A stretch of 64,000 bases of DNA. Origin: Nitrospinota bacterium (lineage in GTDB: Bacteria; Nitrospinota; Nitrospinia; Nitrospinales; VA-1). The stretch spans positions 1 through 64,000 of the forward strand of contig DUZG01000003.1 of the NCBI GenBank assembly GCA_013349585.1, given 5' to 3'. Below are positions 1 through 9,061 of this stretch, piece after piece. How positions within the stretch are numbered: the stretch's first letter is position 1; each line of letters begins with the position of its first letter. A program made the position numbers and the translations under genes. The notes under the pieces are model-generated. The model saw only the letters and a program-made list of their open reading frames with translations. It had not been told where the DNA came from and searched no databases.

Positions 1-774
1 TGCATCCCCCATAATCAAATGTAGCCGACGATATTGATTGCGGCTAGCGTGTGGCTCATCGCGCGTGTTGATGATGGGCCGCTGGGTCATGGTTTCTATG
101 CTTAAAATCGTTTCGATAAAATCGGAACGCTGGGCTAACTGTATTCCTTTGTAGCCCTTGGTTTTAGGGTTTTCTGATCCTACCTTTCCTGCTCCGGCAT
201 ACAATTGTCGTGTTACCTGAAAGGGCACCAGTCCTTTTACTAGAAGATCAAATGGAATGTCGCGCGGAACAAGATAATTATCGTGTGTCCCGTAACTGTG
301 ACCGCTGTAATCAGTATTGTTTTTAAAAACCTGAACAGCTTTTTCTCCAATCTCCTGATTTCGAAGGTTTGTGCTTTCGGCTACAATCCTTTCTCCTGCT
401 ACATCATGAGCTACAAGAGAAAAGAGAGAGTTACATTCCGGCGTGCTGTACTCTGGGTGAGTGTGGTCGTTGTAAAAACGTGCACCATTTGCCAACACTC
501 GGTCGCATTTCATCTCGATATAAGAATACGGTCGCTTTCTATCTTGCACGCAAAACGCATCTTCTTCTTCATCTTGTGCGAGTGAAGTTACTCGGAACCC
601 GCGCATATCCTGATGTGAATTTTCCTGGGTATAGGCCCATTTGCCGAATACGCTTTTCTGAGTGCAACTTTTCAAAAGCTTCATGGACTCTTCAACGGGA
701 TCTGAATCTTCCATATCCTCACGGATGATGCCATATTCCGTTTCCAGACCAAGAAGCGGGATTATTTCTTTCAT
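1..774 (-). CDS. dop: Pup deamidase/depupylase Dop (PafA/Dop family), 3' end runs off the left edge
   Basis: Manual reverse translation from 774: MKEIIPLLGLETEYGIIREDMEDSDP...NGARFYNDHTHPEYSTPECNSL...YGTHDNYLVPRD... has Dop/PafA signatures (GLETEYGI, NGARFYNDHTHPEYSTPEC, HDNYL). No stop before window edge. ATG overlaps the ARC stop codon (ATGA). Confidence 0.93.
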   Translation of the reverse strand, partial: MKEIIPLLGLETEYGIIREDMEDSDPVEESMKLLKSCTQKSVFGKWAYTQENSHQDMRGFRVTSLAQDEEEDAFCVQDRKRPYSYIEMKCDRVLANGARFYNDHTHPEYSTPECNSLFSLVAHDVAGERIVAESTNLRNQEIGEKAVQVFKNNTDYSGHSYGTHDNYLVPRDIPFDLLVKGLVPFQVTRQLYAGAGKVGSENPKTKGYKGIQLAQRSDFIETILSIETMTQRPIINTRDEPHASRNQYRRLHLIMGDA

Positions 775-2387
775 ATTACAGACCGGCGGCTCGTATTTTC
801 TGCAGCAGAATCGGATTCATTAGGCTTTCTAACGCGCACCACATTTTTTGATTCCATATCTAATAGCTGTAGCCAATCTTCTAAATTTGATTCGGCTGGC
901 AACAGACTACCTTCTTTAAATTCGGTTTCCAGTGCTGTGGTCAGATCATCCACTGTTATGCATAATTTATCTCCTTTAATGGCCCTTTCGATAGCACGCT
1001 CTTTAGCGCGTTTCATAATGCCTTCTATCGCGGCTCCGGAAATGAAATCGCTCCAATACATTTTTCTGTTGCCACCACTTCGCAAGGTTAGTACCAGCAC
1101 TTCTTGTTCTGGGTTTCGGGCAAAAAGACCGTTCAGAAAGGGTTCTGCCATTTTATCAAAATCTTCATACTCCCGTGGCAGTCGATCTTTAAGGTAAACA
1201 CGCAGTATCTGTTTGCATTCTTCTCGATTAGGTCGACTGACTTTAATTTTCCGGTCGATTCTTCCTGGGCGGATGATGGCAGGGTCAATCAGGTCGGGTC
1301 GGTTGGTCGCGAGAATGACTACAGTGTCGCGGAGAGACTGGATGCCATCCATTTCCGCGCAGAACATGGGGACAATCGTGTTGCTGATGTTTGATCCCCG
1401 CGATGCCTGCCGGGTGCCCAAAATTGATTCTGCTTCATCAATGAATATAAAAGGCACCTGACCTTTTGCTTTATAGTCTCTAGCTTTTTTAAAAATTTCA
1501 CGTACTTTTCTTTCTGATTCACCGAGCCACATATTTAAAATTTCAGGACCCTTTACATGGATGAACCGACCCTGCAATTCGGTATTTTCCTGTTCAGAAA
1601 GTTTGCTGAGTACTTCCGAGAGAATAGCTCTGCCAACGAGAGTTTTGCCACAACCGGGAGGACCGTAAAAAAGGAAACCTTTCGGTACCTGATATTCCAT
1701 TTTGCGCAAAATATCTCCGTGCAACAGAGGGTACTCTAAAACTTTGCGGACTTCTTCTTTGACTTTTTCCTGCCCGCCTACCTGTGACCATTCCACTTTT
1801 TCAAAATCATCTTCGATTAAGGTTCGCGACTCGCGCTTGGGTAGTTTGCCTAGAATGATCCGTTGGCTTGCATCCAGAAAAATTTCTTCGCCTTCTTTCA
1901 AGGAAGAAGCATCAAGATCGGCATGGGATTGAACAATTGTTTCTGCATTTCCCGTGGCACCTTGAATTAACCACTGTCCTCCTTGAAGCATACCAGAAAT
2001 TGTAGCCATGGGGCCTTGAGTGGGAAGAGGTAATTTCGCAATGGCAACAAACCCTTCATTAAGGGCTACTTGATCTCCCAGTTTCAGCCCTTCATCTTCC
2101 ATCAATTCGGGGACGACCGCTGCCTGATATTCAGTGCTCCCTGATACAATACGGAACAGCCCATTTTCACCCTGACCTAAAACGGTTCCAATTCGGTGAG
2201 CTGGGGACTTCAGCTTTTCTATTGCTTCTTCAAGGGTTTTTATTTTTAGAGCATATTGTTCTGCCATCTGCTGAGCCTGAAACAGGGCATCCCGTAAATC
2301 CAGAATCTTTTCCTGCAATTGCGGTTTTTCTGAAGTTTCATCCAGTATCTGGTCGATCAATTCAACGATGTGGATCTTATCGCCCAT
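771..2387 (-). CDS. arc: Proteasome-associated AAA+ ATPase Mpa/ARC
   Basis: 538 aa; N-terminal coiled coil, OB-like region, Walker A GPPGCGKTLV, Walker B FIFIDEAE, AAA arginine region RPGRIDRKI; adjacent to dop. Confidence 0.93.
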   Translation of the reverse strand: MGDKIHIVELIDQILDETSEKPQLQEKILDLRDALFQAQQMAEQYALKIKTLEEAIEKLKSPAHRIGTVLGQGENGLFRIVSGSTEYQAAVVPELMEDEGLKLGDQVALNEGFVAIAKLPLPTQGPMATISGMLQGGQWLIQGATGNAETIVQSHADLDASSLKEGEEIFLDASQRIILGKLPKRESRTLIEDDFEKVEWSQVGGQEKVKEEVRKVLEYPLLHGDILRKMEYQVPKGFLFYGPPGCGKTLVGRAILSEVLSKLSEQENTELQGRFIHVKGPEILNMWLGESERKVREIFKKARDYKAKGQVPFIFIDEAESILGTRQASRGSNISNTIVPMFCAEMDGIQSLRDTVVILATNRPDLIDPAIIRPGRIDRKIKVSRPNREECKQILRVYLKDRLPREYEDFDKMAEPFLNGLFARNPEQEVLVLTLRSGGNRKMYWSDFISGAAIEGIMKRAKERAIERAIKGDKLCITVDDLTTALETEFKEGSLLPAESNLEDWLQLLDMESKNVVRVRKPNESDSAAENTSRRSVI

Positions 2388-2715
2388 TCCTAAATCCTTT
2401 ATTTTTATTGAGAGTTTATTTAGCTGTCTCGAATAATTAATAAATATACAAGTGAGCCAACCCTTTATTTCATAAAGGTTCGCTTATGGCCAAGGTGAAT
2501 TTCCTGAGGTTCTCTTAATTGTATGACTATTGAAAAATATAAATCAAGTCAATTTTCTCAAAGGTTTAATAGAGAAAATCAATACATTATTATAGGATAT
2601 AGTTAATATGGGAAATGTATCGCCCTTCCGTTATAAATTAAAGACGCCTTTTTTGCCAATAGGCGAGAATTTCTGTTCCATTTCATTAGAAACGGGCCTG
2701 TAACCCCTAGCCATT

Positions 2716-4005
2716 TTGCTTTTTATGACCTCTGCAAAAAACAAAACCCAGATCACAAAATGCATTGTCAGCTTCAGCCATAGCAAATACGATTCTCGTA
2801 TGGCAGCTGATAATTTAAGCATTGCCAAAGCAAAAAACGAAATAGAAGCGGAAAAAAATGGCATAAGCCATCTCATTCTTCGCTCCAGAGACGATGAAAT
2901 CGACCGACTGAAGTTTTTATTTTTAATTCATGGCATTCCAGTGATGTGCTATGCCCTGGGAAATTTATTGTGTTCGAGTCTTAAAGAAATCGTCGTAGTA
3001 GGTTCAGATGAAGTGCGACAAGTTATGGATCGTTTTCTGCAAACCGTTGGCACCTGTGGGAAAAACATCCAATTTGTAAAAGAAGATGATCGACAACTAA
3101 ATCTGGTTCATACCTTGAGCTTGGGTCGGGAAAAGCTTGCGTTTGCAGTCGACGAGTTGGTTTTATTCCAGCCTGGCGATCTGCCTTTTCTGTACGACCT
3201 TGAAAAGGTTTTGGGTTTCCAGAGAAATAAGAATCACGATATTATTCTTTGGTTGAATTCACGTCAAAAAATGTTCCCAGAGTTTAATAAAAAACCGGAC
3301 AGTGAGTTCGTTAAAAGAAATTATCATTACCGAATCCTCAATGATAATGAAAGAGACCTGCATGATTTAAAGGAACCTAATTTATATCCTATTAATTTTT
3401 CGAGAATTGAATCTGACATCATAGACTATCTTCATTCTTCAAGGAAAGACGGGAAAATTATTGATGCTGGAGTAAAAATGTCTCTTAAAAACCCGATTCG
3501 GATTTTTAAGACTCTGCCGTACTTGGTCGACCATTTTTTTAGATTTAGCTCTCAGGTTCAACAAATCCGCCCTGGCGATAAATATCAATTTGGAATGTCG
3601 AGAAAAAACTTCCATAAGAGTATTTCCAATTTGCTAAACATTCCTGTAACCACAACTTTGCATGACGATCCATCTTTTGTTTCAGATGTAGATGCCTTGG
3701 AAGATTGGGAGGATTTTGAGTCGCTGACTCATTTCGCAGACAATCAGGGCGGGCTGGAAAAAATTCATCCCTTTGGTAAAGAGTTAATCAAATTTCGCGA
3801 GACGGACATGCCCTTTTTAAAGGAAGAGATTCCCATGTACCAGAATTTCCCCACCTATTTGAATCGCATATATAAAACACTGGGAATGGATTATGAACCC
3901 TTTGAATCAAACGGTAATTATATTTCGCCGAATGCCAATGCCCCTGAAGTAGCGCAGGCTTACCACTGGTATCAGAAGAAATGCGCTGAAAAAACTACAT
4001 TATAA
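2716..4005 (+). CDS. MobA-like NTP transferase domain protein
   Basis: 429 aa ORF; IHGIPVMCYALGNLLCSSLKEIVVVGSD...FQPGDLPFLYDLE resembles sugar/molybdopterin nucleotidyltransferase folds. Start codon uncertain. Confidence 0.6.
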   Translation: MLFMTSAKNKTQITKCIVSFSHSKYDSRMAADNLSIAKAKNEIEAEKNGISHLILRSRDDEIDRLKFLFLIHGIPVMCYALGNLLCSSLKEIVVVGSDEVRQVMDRFLQTVGTCGKNIQFVKEDDRQLNLVHTLSLGREKLAFAVDELVLFQPGDLPFLYDLEKVLGFQRNKNHDIILWLNSRQKMFPEFNKKPDSEFVKRNYHYRILNDNERDLHDLKEPNLYPINFSRIESDIIDYLHSSRKDGKIIDAGVKMSLKNPIRIFKTLPYLVDHFFRFSSQVQQIRPGDKYQFGMSRKNFHKSISNLLNIPVTTTLHDDPSFVSDVDALEDWEDFESLTHFADNQGGLEKIHPFGKELIKFRETDMPFLKEEIPMYQNFPTYLNRIYKTLGMDYEPFESNGNYISPNANAPEVAQAYHWYQKKCAEKTTL

Positions 4006-4056
4006 TAGCTCTATAAGTTACCCTGCCAGTAGGGTGCCCTTTTTCAGGTTTAAAGC

Positions 4057-5031
4057 TTGCGCAAGAAAAATAAAAATTGGTTTGAAAATAGTTTGTTGAA
4101 TAGAACCCGACTAGCCGGGTTTCTTCTGGTTTCTGTAGTGCTTCATATTTCTTTTGTCATTGCCCATATGCTGGTGCCTGTCCAAAAGGAGGAAATTAAA
4201 GGTCCACCTCCGATTCAAGTAAAGTATTTTGAATCCAAAAAAGCTTTGGAGACAAAACCTGGAAAAATTGTTGATGCGCCGAAACCTCCCGTAAAATCAG
4301 AAAATATAAAAAGCAAAGAGCTTTTGGCTAAATATGACAGCCGATCTCATTCCAACACGAAAAAAACTCCTGAAAAAAATTACAAAAGAAAAAAAACCGT
4401 AGTGCCAAAATCTAAGGGGGTCCTTTCAAAAACCGTATCAAACCAAAAGAAGGCTAAAAATATTGCACCAAAAAAGCAGCTCCGAAAACAGTCACGCTTG
4501 AAACCTAGAAAACAACCCTTGCCCGAGTCAGCCATCGGGACCTTTAGATCGATAACCCCGGATAAAATGCAAAAAACCAAACCTTCATCCAGGCAAAGGT
4601 CTGGGGCGGGCAGCACACTAGCTCTGTTAGATGGGTTTGATGCAGAGCAATTTGCTTCTTTGGATACCGATTCTGTTGAAGATTCCGATGACGATGAATT
4701 GGTATCTCTGGATACTACGGAAGTGAAATATGCCTCCTATTTTGCTCGCATCAAGCATCAAATCGAACGAGTATGGATTTACCCTTCCGATGCGGCGCAA
4801 AGAGGTATTAGTGGTGATCTCTCATTAAAGTTTCGTATCTCCAAAGATGGAAACCTTATGGGGGTAGATCTAGTAGATAAATCGGGGTATGAAATTTTAG
4901 ATGTTGCAGCGCTTAAAGCAGTTAAAGAAGCCGCACCTTTTTATCCCTTCCCTAAAAACATTGAGCGTGAAAAAATATCCATTCTTGCAAATTTTGTTTA
5001 CACGCCTAACTTTGAACCTGTACCTCGCTGA
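4057..5031 (+). CDS. tonB: TonB family energy transducer (TTG start)
   Basis: N-terminal TM segment, Lys/Pro-rich spacer, C-terminal TonB domain (YFARIKHQIERVWIYPSDAAQRGISGDLSLKFRISKDGNL). Confidence 0.82.
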   Translation: MRKKNKNWFENSLLNRTRLAGFLLVSVVLHISFVIAHMLVPVQKEEIKGPPPIQVKYFESKKALETKPGKIVDAPKPPVKSENIKSKELLAKYDSRSHSNTKKTPEKNYKRKKTVVPKSKGVLSKTVSNQKKAKNIAPKKQLRKQSRLKPRKQPLPESAIGTFRSITPDKMQKTKPSSRQRSGAGSTLALLDGFDAEQFASLDTDSVEDSDDDELVSLDTTEVKYASYFARIKHQIERVWIYPSDAAQRGISGDLSLKFRISKDGNLMGVDLVDKSGYEILDVAALKAVKEAAPFYPFPKNIEREKISILANFVYTPNFEPVPR

Positions 5032-5039
5032 TTAATGAA

Positions 5040-6187
5040 TCAGGACTCCCTCAAGTAACCGCTTTCAAAATAATCATACTGCAGTGCTTTTTCTACCTGT
5101 TCCCTCTGAACCAGGATGGTACTTGAAGAAAACTGCAGGAGTTCCTTTTCTGTTGCGAAATATTTTTACCTTGCAAGAGTTAGGGATTGAGAAGCTGGAC
5201 GTCTGGGCCGAAGAGCCTGTTCGTGAAGGGTAGAAGTTTTTAGAGTCAATTAAAGCAGATCAAAGATTGCAGTTGGGGCTTAACTGGATTAACAAAGACT
5301 CTTTTTTCTTCAATTTTAGGGGCGTCTTCTTTTCTTATCTTTGATGGCTCCACCCTATTAAATAACTGTGGAAGCCAATTGGTTCAGATAGATGCTGATA
5401 ACTTCAAGGCCTTCCCAGAAGAACTGATGCAATGTTTCAACAAAAAAGAGATTTATTTTTTAAAGTCAGAGAGTCTAGAGCAACCGGAGCGGTTGCGAGA
5501 TGAAAAATATTTTTACGAAGCGGAAGAAGGACTTTTAAAAACCTGCGGGCTCAATAATGATAGCTTTATGGATCGCCTGATAACGCGTTATACCTCTCGC
5601 CAGCTCACATCCCTTTTCCTTAAAACGTCGTTTACCCCTAACCAAATTGCATTTCTAAGCCTATTTATAGGGCTGGCTGCGGCGCTATGCTTTTTTTCTG
5701 GTGGTCACGAAATGGGAATAGCGGGTTCCGTTTTGCTACTTGTGTCCGCCTGGGTTGATTGCGCCGATGGGGAAGTTGCGCGTTTGAAATTTATGACATC
5801 TAAGTGGGGAGCAAAGCTGGATATTATTTCCGACAATATTGTTCACTGCTCTGTCTTTTTTTTGCCATAGGAATGGGCCTGTATCTTTCATCAGGAGAAT
5901 TAATTTTTAAATATCTGGGTATGCTGGCTGTGTTGGGAAGTCTGACCGCCTTTATTATGTTAAGTAAAAATATATTGAGGAAGAAGGCTGAATAGACAAA
6001 GAAACTTTCCTTGGAGTCCTGCAATGAAAAGTTTTCCGATCAGTTAGCAAATCGCGATTTCATTTATCTCCTTTTTGCCTTTGCATTATTTGATAGGCTA
6101 GATGCTTTTATTCTTCTCACCGCAGTAGGTTCCAGTTTTTTCGTAATTTATCTTGTTTGTCAGGAATTCAAAACCACCGCAGCGTGA
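5040..6187 (+). pseudogene. Degraded nucleotidyltransferase/CDP-alcohol phosphatidyltransferase fusion
   Basis: Readable in pieces: AVLFLPVPSEPGWYLKKTAGVPFLLRNIFTLQELGIEKLDVWAEEPVREG*KFLES..., then a perfect CDP-alcohol phosphotransferase motif DCADGEVARLKFMTSKWGAKLDIISD, then a membrane tail FAIGMGLYLSSG...RKKAE*TKKLSLESC...CQEFKTTAA*. Two in-frame TAGs (about 5231 and 5993) and two frameshifts (about 5285-5300 and at a T8 tract near 5860). 5' boundary approximate. Confidence 0.8.
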
Positions 6188-6194
6188 TAGATCG

Positions 6195-8153
6195 TCAGGA
6201 GAAAAACTTTTCCACCTTCTCTATTTCCGTAACCACGGGGCAAGGAGGCAACGAAGCGATGAATTGTTTTCCATAACCTCTGCGGCTGATTCTTGAGTCG
6301 AGAAGGGAGACGACACCTCTGTCGGTCTTCTTTCGGATCAACCTTCCAAACCCCTGCTTTAACTGGATTATAGCGCGAGGAATTTGATAGTGAGAAAAGG
6401 GGTCTATGTGCTGACGTCGAAGCTCTTCGATTCTGGCTTCTGTTAAGGGTTCTTTGGGGACATCGAAAGGGAGTTTGGTAATGATAACGCTTTGCAATGC
6501 GTCCCCCGGAACATCTACCCCCTGCCAGAAAGAATTGGTGCCAAAAATCACCGATGGTTTTTCTTTAAACTTTTTTATCATCAGATTTGTCGGCACCTCA
6601 CCTTGCCGAATTAATGGGAAAGGCAGGCCCCACTCATCTAGCTTTTCATAGACCTGATTGAGCAAGGCGTAGCTGGTGAACAGGATAAAAGTTTTTCCAC
6701 CGGATGTCAGAACCAGCTCCCGGCATCGCTTTGAAATCTCTTCAACATAAGGTGCATTTTTGCCCCCCGGCTCTGGAAGGTCACTTGGGACATATAGCAG
6801 GGCCTGGTTGGGATAATCAAATGGCGCATCGAGAAGTAGTTCTTCATTGGGCTGAAACCCCAAACGCTCTTTAATAAATTCAAATTTTTTACTGGTGGTC
6901 AATGTGGCGGAGGTCATGATAATTCGATCGAGTTTGTTGTACACCTGTGCCTGCAATTCATCACCGACATGAATGGGAACACCGCGTAGAGTAACTCGAG
7001 GAAACCTTTTTCGCTTTGCAATCTCAATCCAGTAAACATATCCGTTAAAGTTTTGATTGAGTATTGCGGACAATGCATTATTCGATTCAAAACATCTTTC
7101 GGCTGCTGCGGCGGCATCGATCCGGTCTTCTTCAGAATGTAATCCTGCTTCCAGCGATTTTAGGCTTTCCCGCAGGGCTTCCATTGGCACATAAATTCCA
7201 TTATCAAGAACAGGGGGCTTGTAAAAACGTAGAACTCGATCCTCTCTGCCATACTCTTCCAGTAAATGAGTGAAAAAGGATTCGATGGCTTGGCGGACGG
7301 TCATTGCCAGCTTTCTCACATGCGGCACCAAAGCATGATCCAGCCGCGTTAGTAATCCTTTTTTTGTTCGGGGATTATGTAGTCGATCTAAAAAATAAAA
7401 AAGATTTGAGTTTGAAACTTCCAAGCCGAGAAACTGGGTAGCAGCCTCTTCTAGGTTTTGTGCTTCGTCAAAGACCACTGCATCAAAAGCCGGTAGTACA
7501 GCCCCAGAATTTGCGACATTCGCAAAAAACAAATGATGGTTCACGATCAACAAATGTGCGCCAAACCATTTCTTTCGTGCTTTAAAATAAAAACAGGATG
7601 AATGAGTCTCGCAGTTTTTTCCAAGACAAAGATCTTTTTGTCTGCCTACCTCTTCCCACACTTGCGGCATGACTTCAAACGGCAGGTCATTGCGATAACC
7701 GGTTTCCGTTTTTACAGCCCAGTCGAACACCCCGTTCCACTGAGCCTCCTCATCGGCTTTATTAAAAAGTCCTGCCTGGGCAGAGCGTTTCAGTCTACGC
7801 AGAGAAAGATAGTTCTCATTGCCCATGCAAAGAGCGTGGCGAAAAGGAATACCGAGTTTTTCCCGGAGAAAGGGAATGTCGTGATTGAGAATCTGCTGTT
7901 GCAGAGTTTTAGTGTAAGTAGAGATAATAACTTTTTTATTGTTCTTTACTGCCCAAAGAATAGCTGGAACAAGGTAGGCGAGACTTTTGCCCGTTCCCGT
8001 TCCTGCCTCGACAATGAGATGCTTTGCATCGCCGAAAGCCGCTTCTACCGCCTGTGCCATTTCGATTTGCTGGGGCCGGTGTTCAAAGCCTTCCAGCTGT
8101 TCAGAAAGTCGCCCACCGGCTCCTAAAATTTTTTCTACGTTTTCCGTGGTCAT
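6195..8153 (-). CDS. dinG: ATP-dependent DNA helicase, DinG/Rad3-like
   Basis: 652 aa; Walker A VEAGTGTGKSLAYLVPA, VVFDEAQNLEE, SFWQGVDVPG, QGFGRLIRKKTDRG; four-Cys Fe-S-like region. Confidence 0.88.
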   Translation of the reverse strand: MTTENVEKILGAGGRLSEQLEGFEHRPQQIEMAQAVEAAFGDAKHLIVEAGTGTGKSLAYLVPAILWAVKNNKKVIISTYTKTLQQQILNHDIPFLREKLGIPFRHALCMGNENYLSLRRLKRSAQAGLFNKADEEAQWNGVFDWAVKTETGYRNDLPFEVMPQVWEEVGRQKDLCLGKNCETHSSCFYFKARKKWFGAHLLIVNHHLFFANVANSGAVLPAFDAVVFDEAQNLEEAATQFLGLEVSNSNLFYFLDRLHNPRTKKGLLTRLDHALVPHVRKLAMTVRQAIESFFTHLLEEYGREDRVLRFYKPPVLDNGIYVPMEALRESLKSLEAGLHSEEDRIDAAAAAERCFESNNALSAILNQNFNGYVYWIEIAKRKRFPRVTLRGVPIHVGDELQAQVYNKLDRIIMTSATLTTSKKFEFIKERLGFQPNEELLLDAPFDYPNQALLYVPSDLPEPGGKNAPYVEEISKRCRELVLTSGGKTFILFTSYALLNQVYEKLDEWGLPFPLIRQGEVPTNLMIKKFKEKPSVIFGTNSFWQGVDVPGDALQSVIITKLPFDVPKEPLTEARIEELRRQHIDPFSHYQIPRAIIQLKQGFGRLIRKKTDRGVVSLLDSRISRRGYGKQFIASLPPCPVVTEIEKVEKFFS

Positions 8154-8279
8154 TACCGCGCATGGTAAAGCGGTAAATTGAAAAGAGCAAAGCTTATTTT
8201 GATTTGTGATTTTTTTGGGAGGTTGAATTAGAGGAATGAATTCCTTATAGTATATTTAGGAAACTAAATTGGAGGTCTA

Positions 8280-8966
8280 ATGAAGCTAATTTCTTTTGGT
8301 ATTTTTTTTACTCTGATTTTTTTGAGCGGAGCTTGGGCAGATGGTAGTAAGCAAAGGAAAATACTCCGCACGTCACAATTGATTTTGGAAGAAATTCAAA
8401 AATCTCCAGACCAGCAGATTCCGATGAATTTAATATCCAAAGCCAAGGCAATCATTGTTTTTCCCACCATGTTGAAAGCAGGTTTTTTTGTGGGTGCCCG
8501 TTATGGAAAAGGAATTGCATCTGTCCGCGCTGAAGAAACCGGAGAATGGGGGCCACCCGCTTTTCTATACACCACTGGCGGAAGTTTTGGATTCCAGTTT
8601 GGAGCGCAAGCGGTTGACTTGATTCTTCTCGTTATGTCACAAAGAGGACTTGAAGGTTTATTGAGCGAACAATTCACGCTCGGAGGCGATATTGCTATTT
8701 CCGCTGGCCCCGTAGGACGCCATGCCGAAGCCTCTGCTGATGTTTTTATGCAGGGAGAAATTTATTCCTATTCGAAAAGTAAAGGTCTATTTGGGGGCAT
8801 TTCTTTAAAAGGTACCATCATTACCAGCGATAGTGATGCTAACCTTGCCTACTATGGAGAGCCCTATACAGCAGAAGATATTCTGTTGACGAAACAAGTC
8901 CGAAAAACTCCTGAATCGGGAAAACAATTCATAAAAAATTTCAATCACCTCGCCCCCCCCCGGTAG
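8280..8966 (+). CDS. SYLF (Ysc84/DUF500) lipid-binding domain protein, exported
   Basis: Signal peptide then AKAIIVFPTMLKAGFFVGARYGKGIASVR...FGFQFGAQAVDLILLVM...GRHAEASADV. Confidence 0.88.
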   Translation: MKLISFGIFFTLIFLSGAWADGSKQRKILRTSQLILEEIQKSPDQQIPMNLISKAKAIIVFPTMLKAGFFVGARYGKGIASVRAEETGEWGPPAFLYTTGGSFGFQFGAQAVDLILLVMSQRGLEGLLSEQFTLGGDIAISAGPVGRHAEASADVFMQGEIYSYSKSKGLFGGISLKGTIITSDSDANLAYYGEPYTAEDILLTKQVRKTPESGKQFIKNFNHLAPPR

Positions 8967-9061
8967 TAATAGGTCTATTCTTTTTAAAGCAAAAACACTG
9001 CCTCTAGGTTTCTAGAGATATTTACTATTTTGAGATTTTATTGCTGGTGGATCTCGCCCAG

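Noticed and set aside
283-728. Plus ORFs of 100 and 119 aa at the left edge
   Set aside because: Antisense to dop, which is the real coding frame.
4019-4048. ACCCT-N6-AGGGT followed by CCC-TTTTT as a terminator
   Set aside because: Only a 5-bp stem and it lies just upstream of the tonB TTG start; too weak to call.
7602-8126. 174-aa plus ORF antisense to the DinG-like helicase
   Set aside because: Shadow ORF; no recognisable domain, and the helicase frame is unambiguous.
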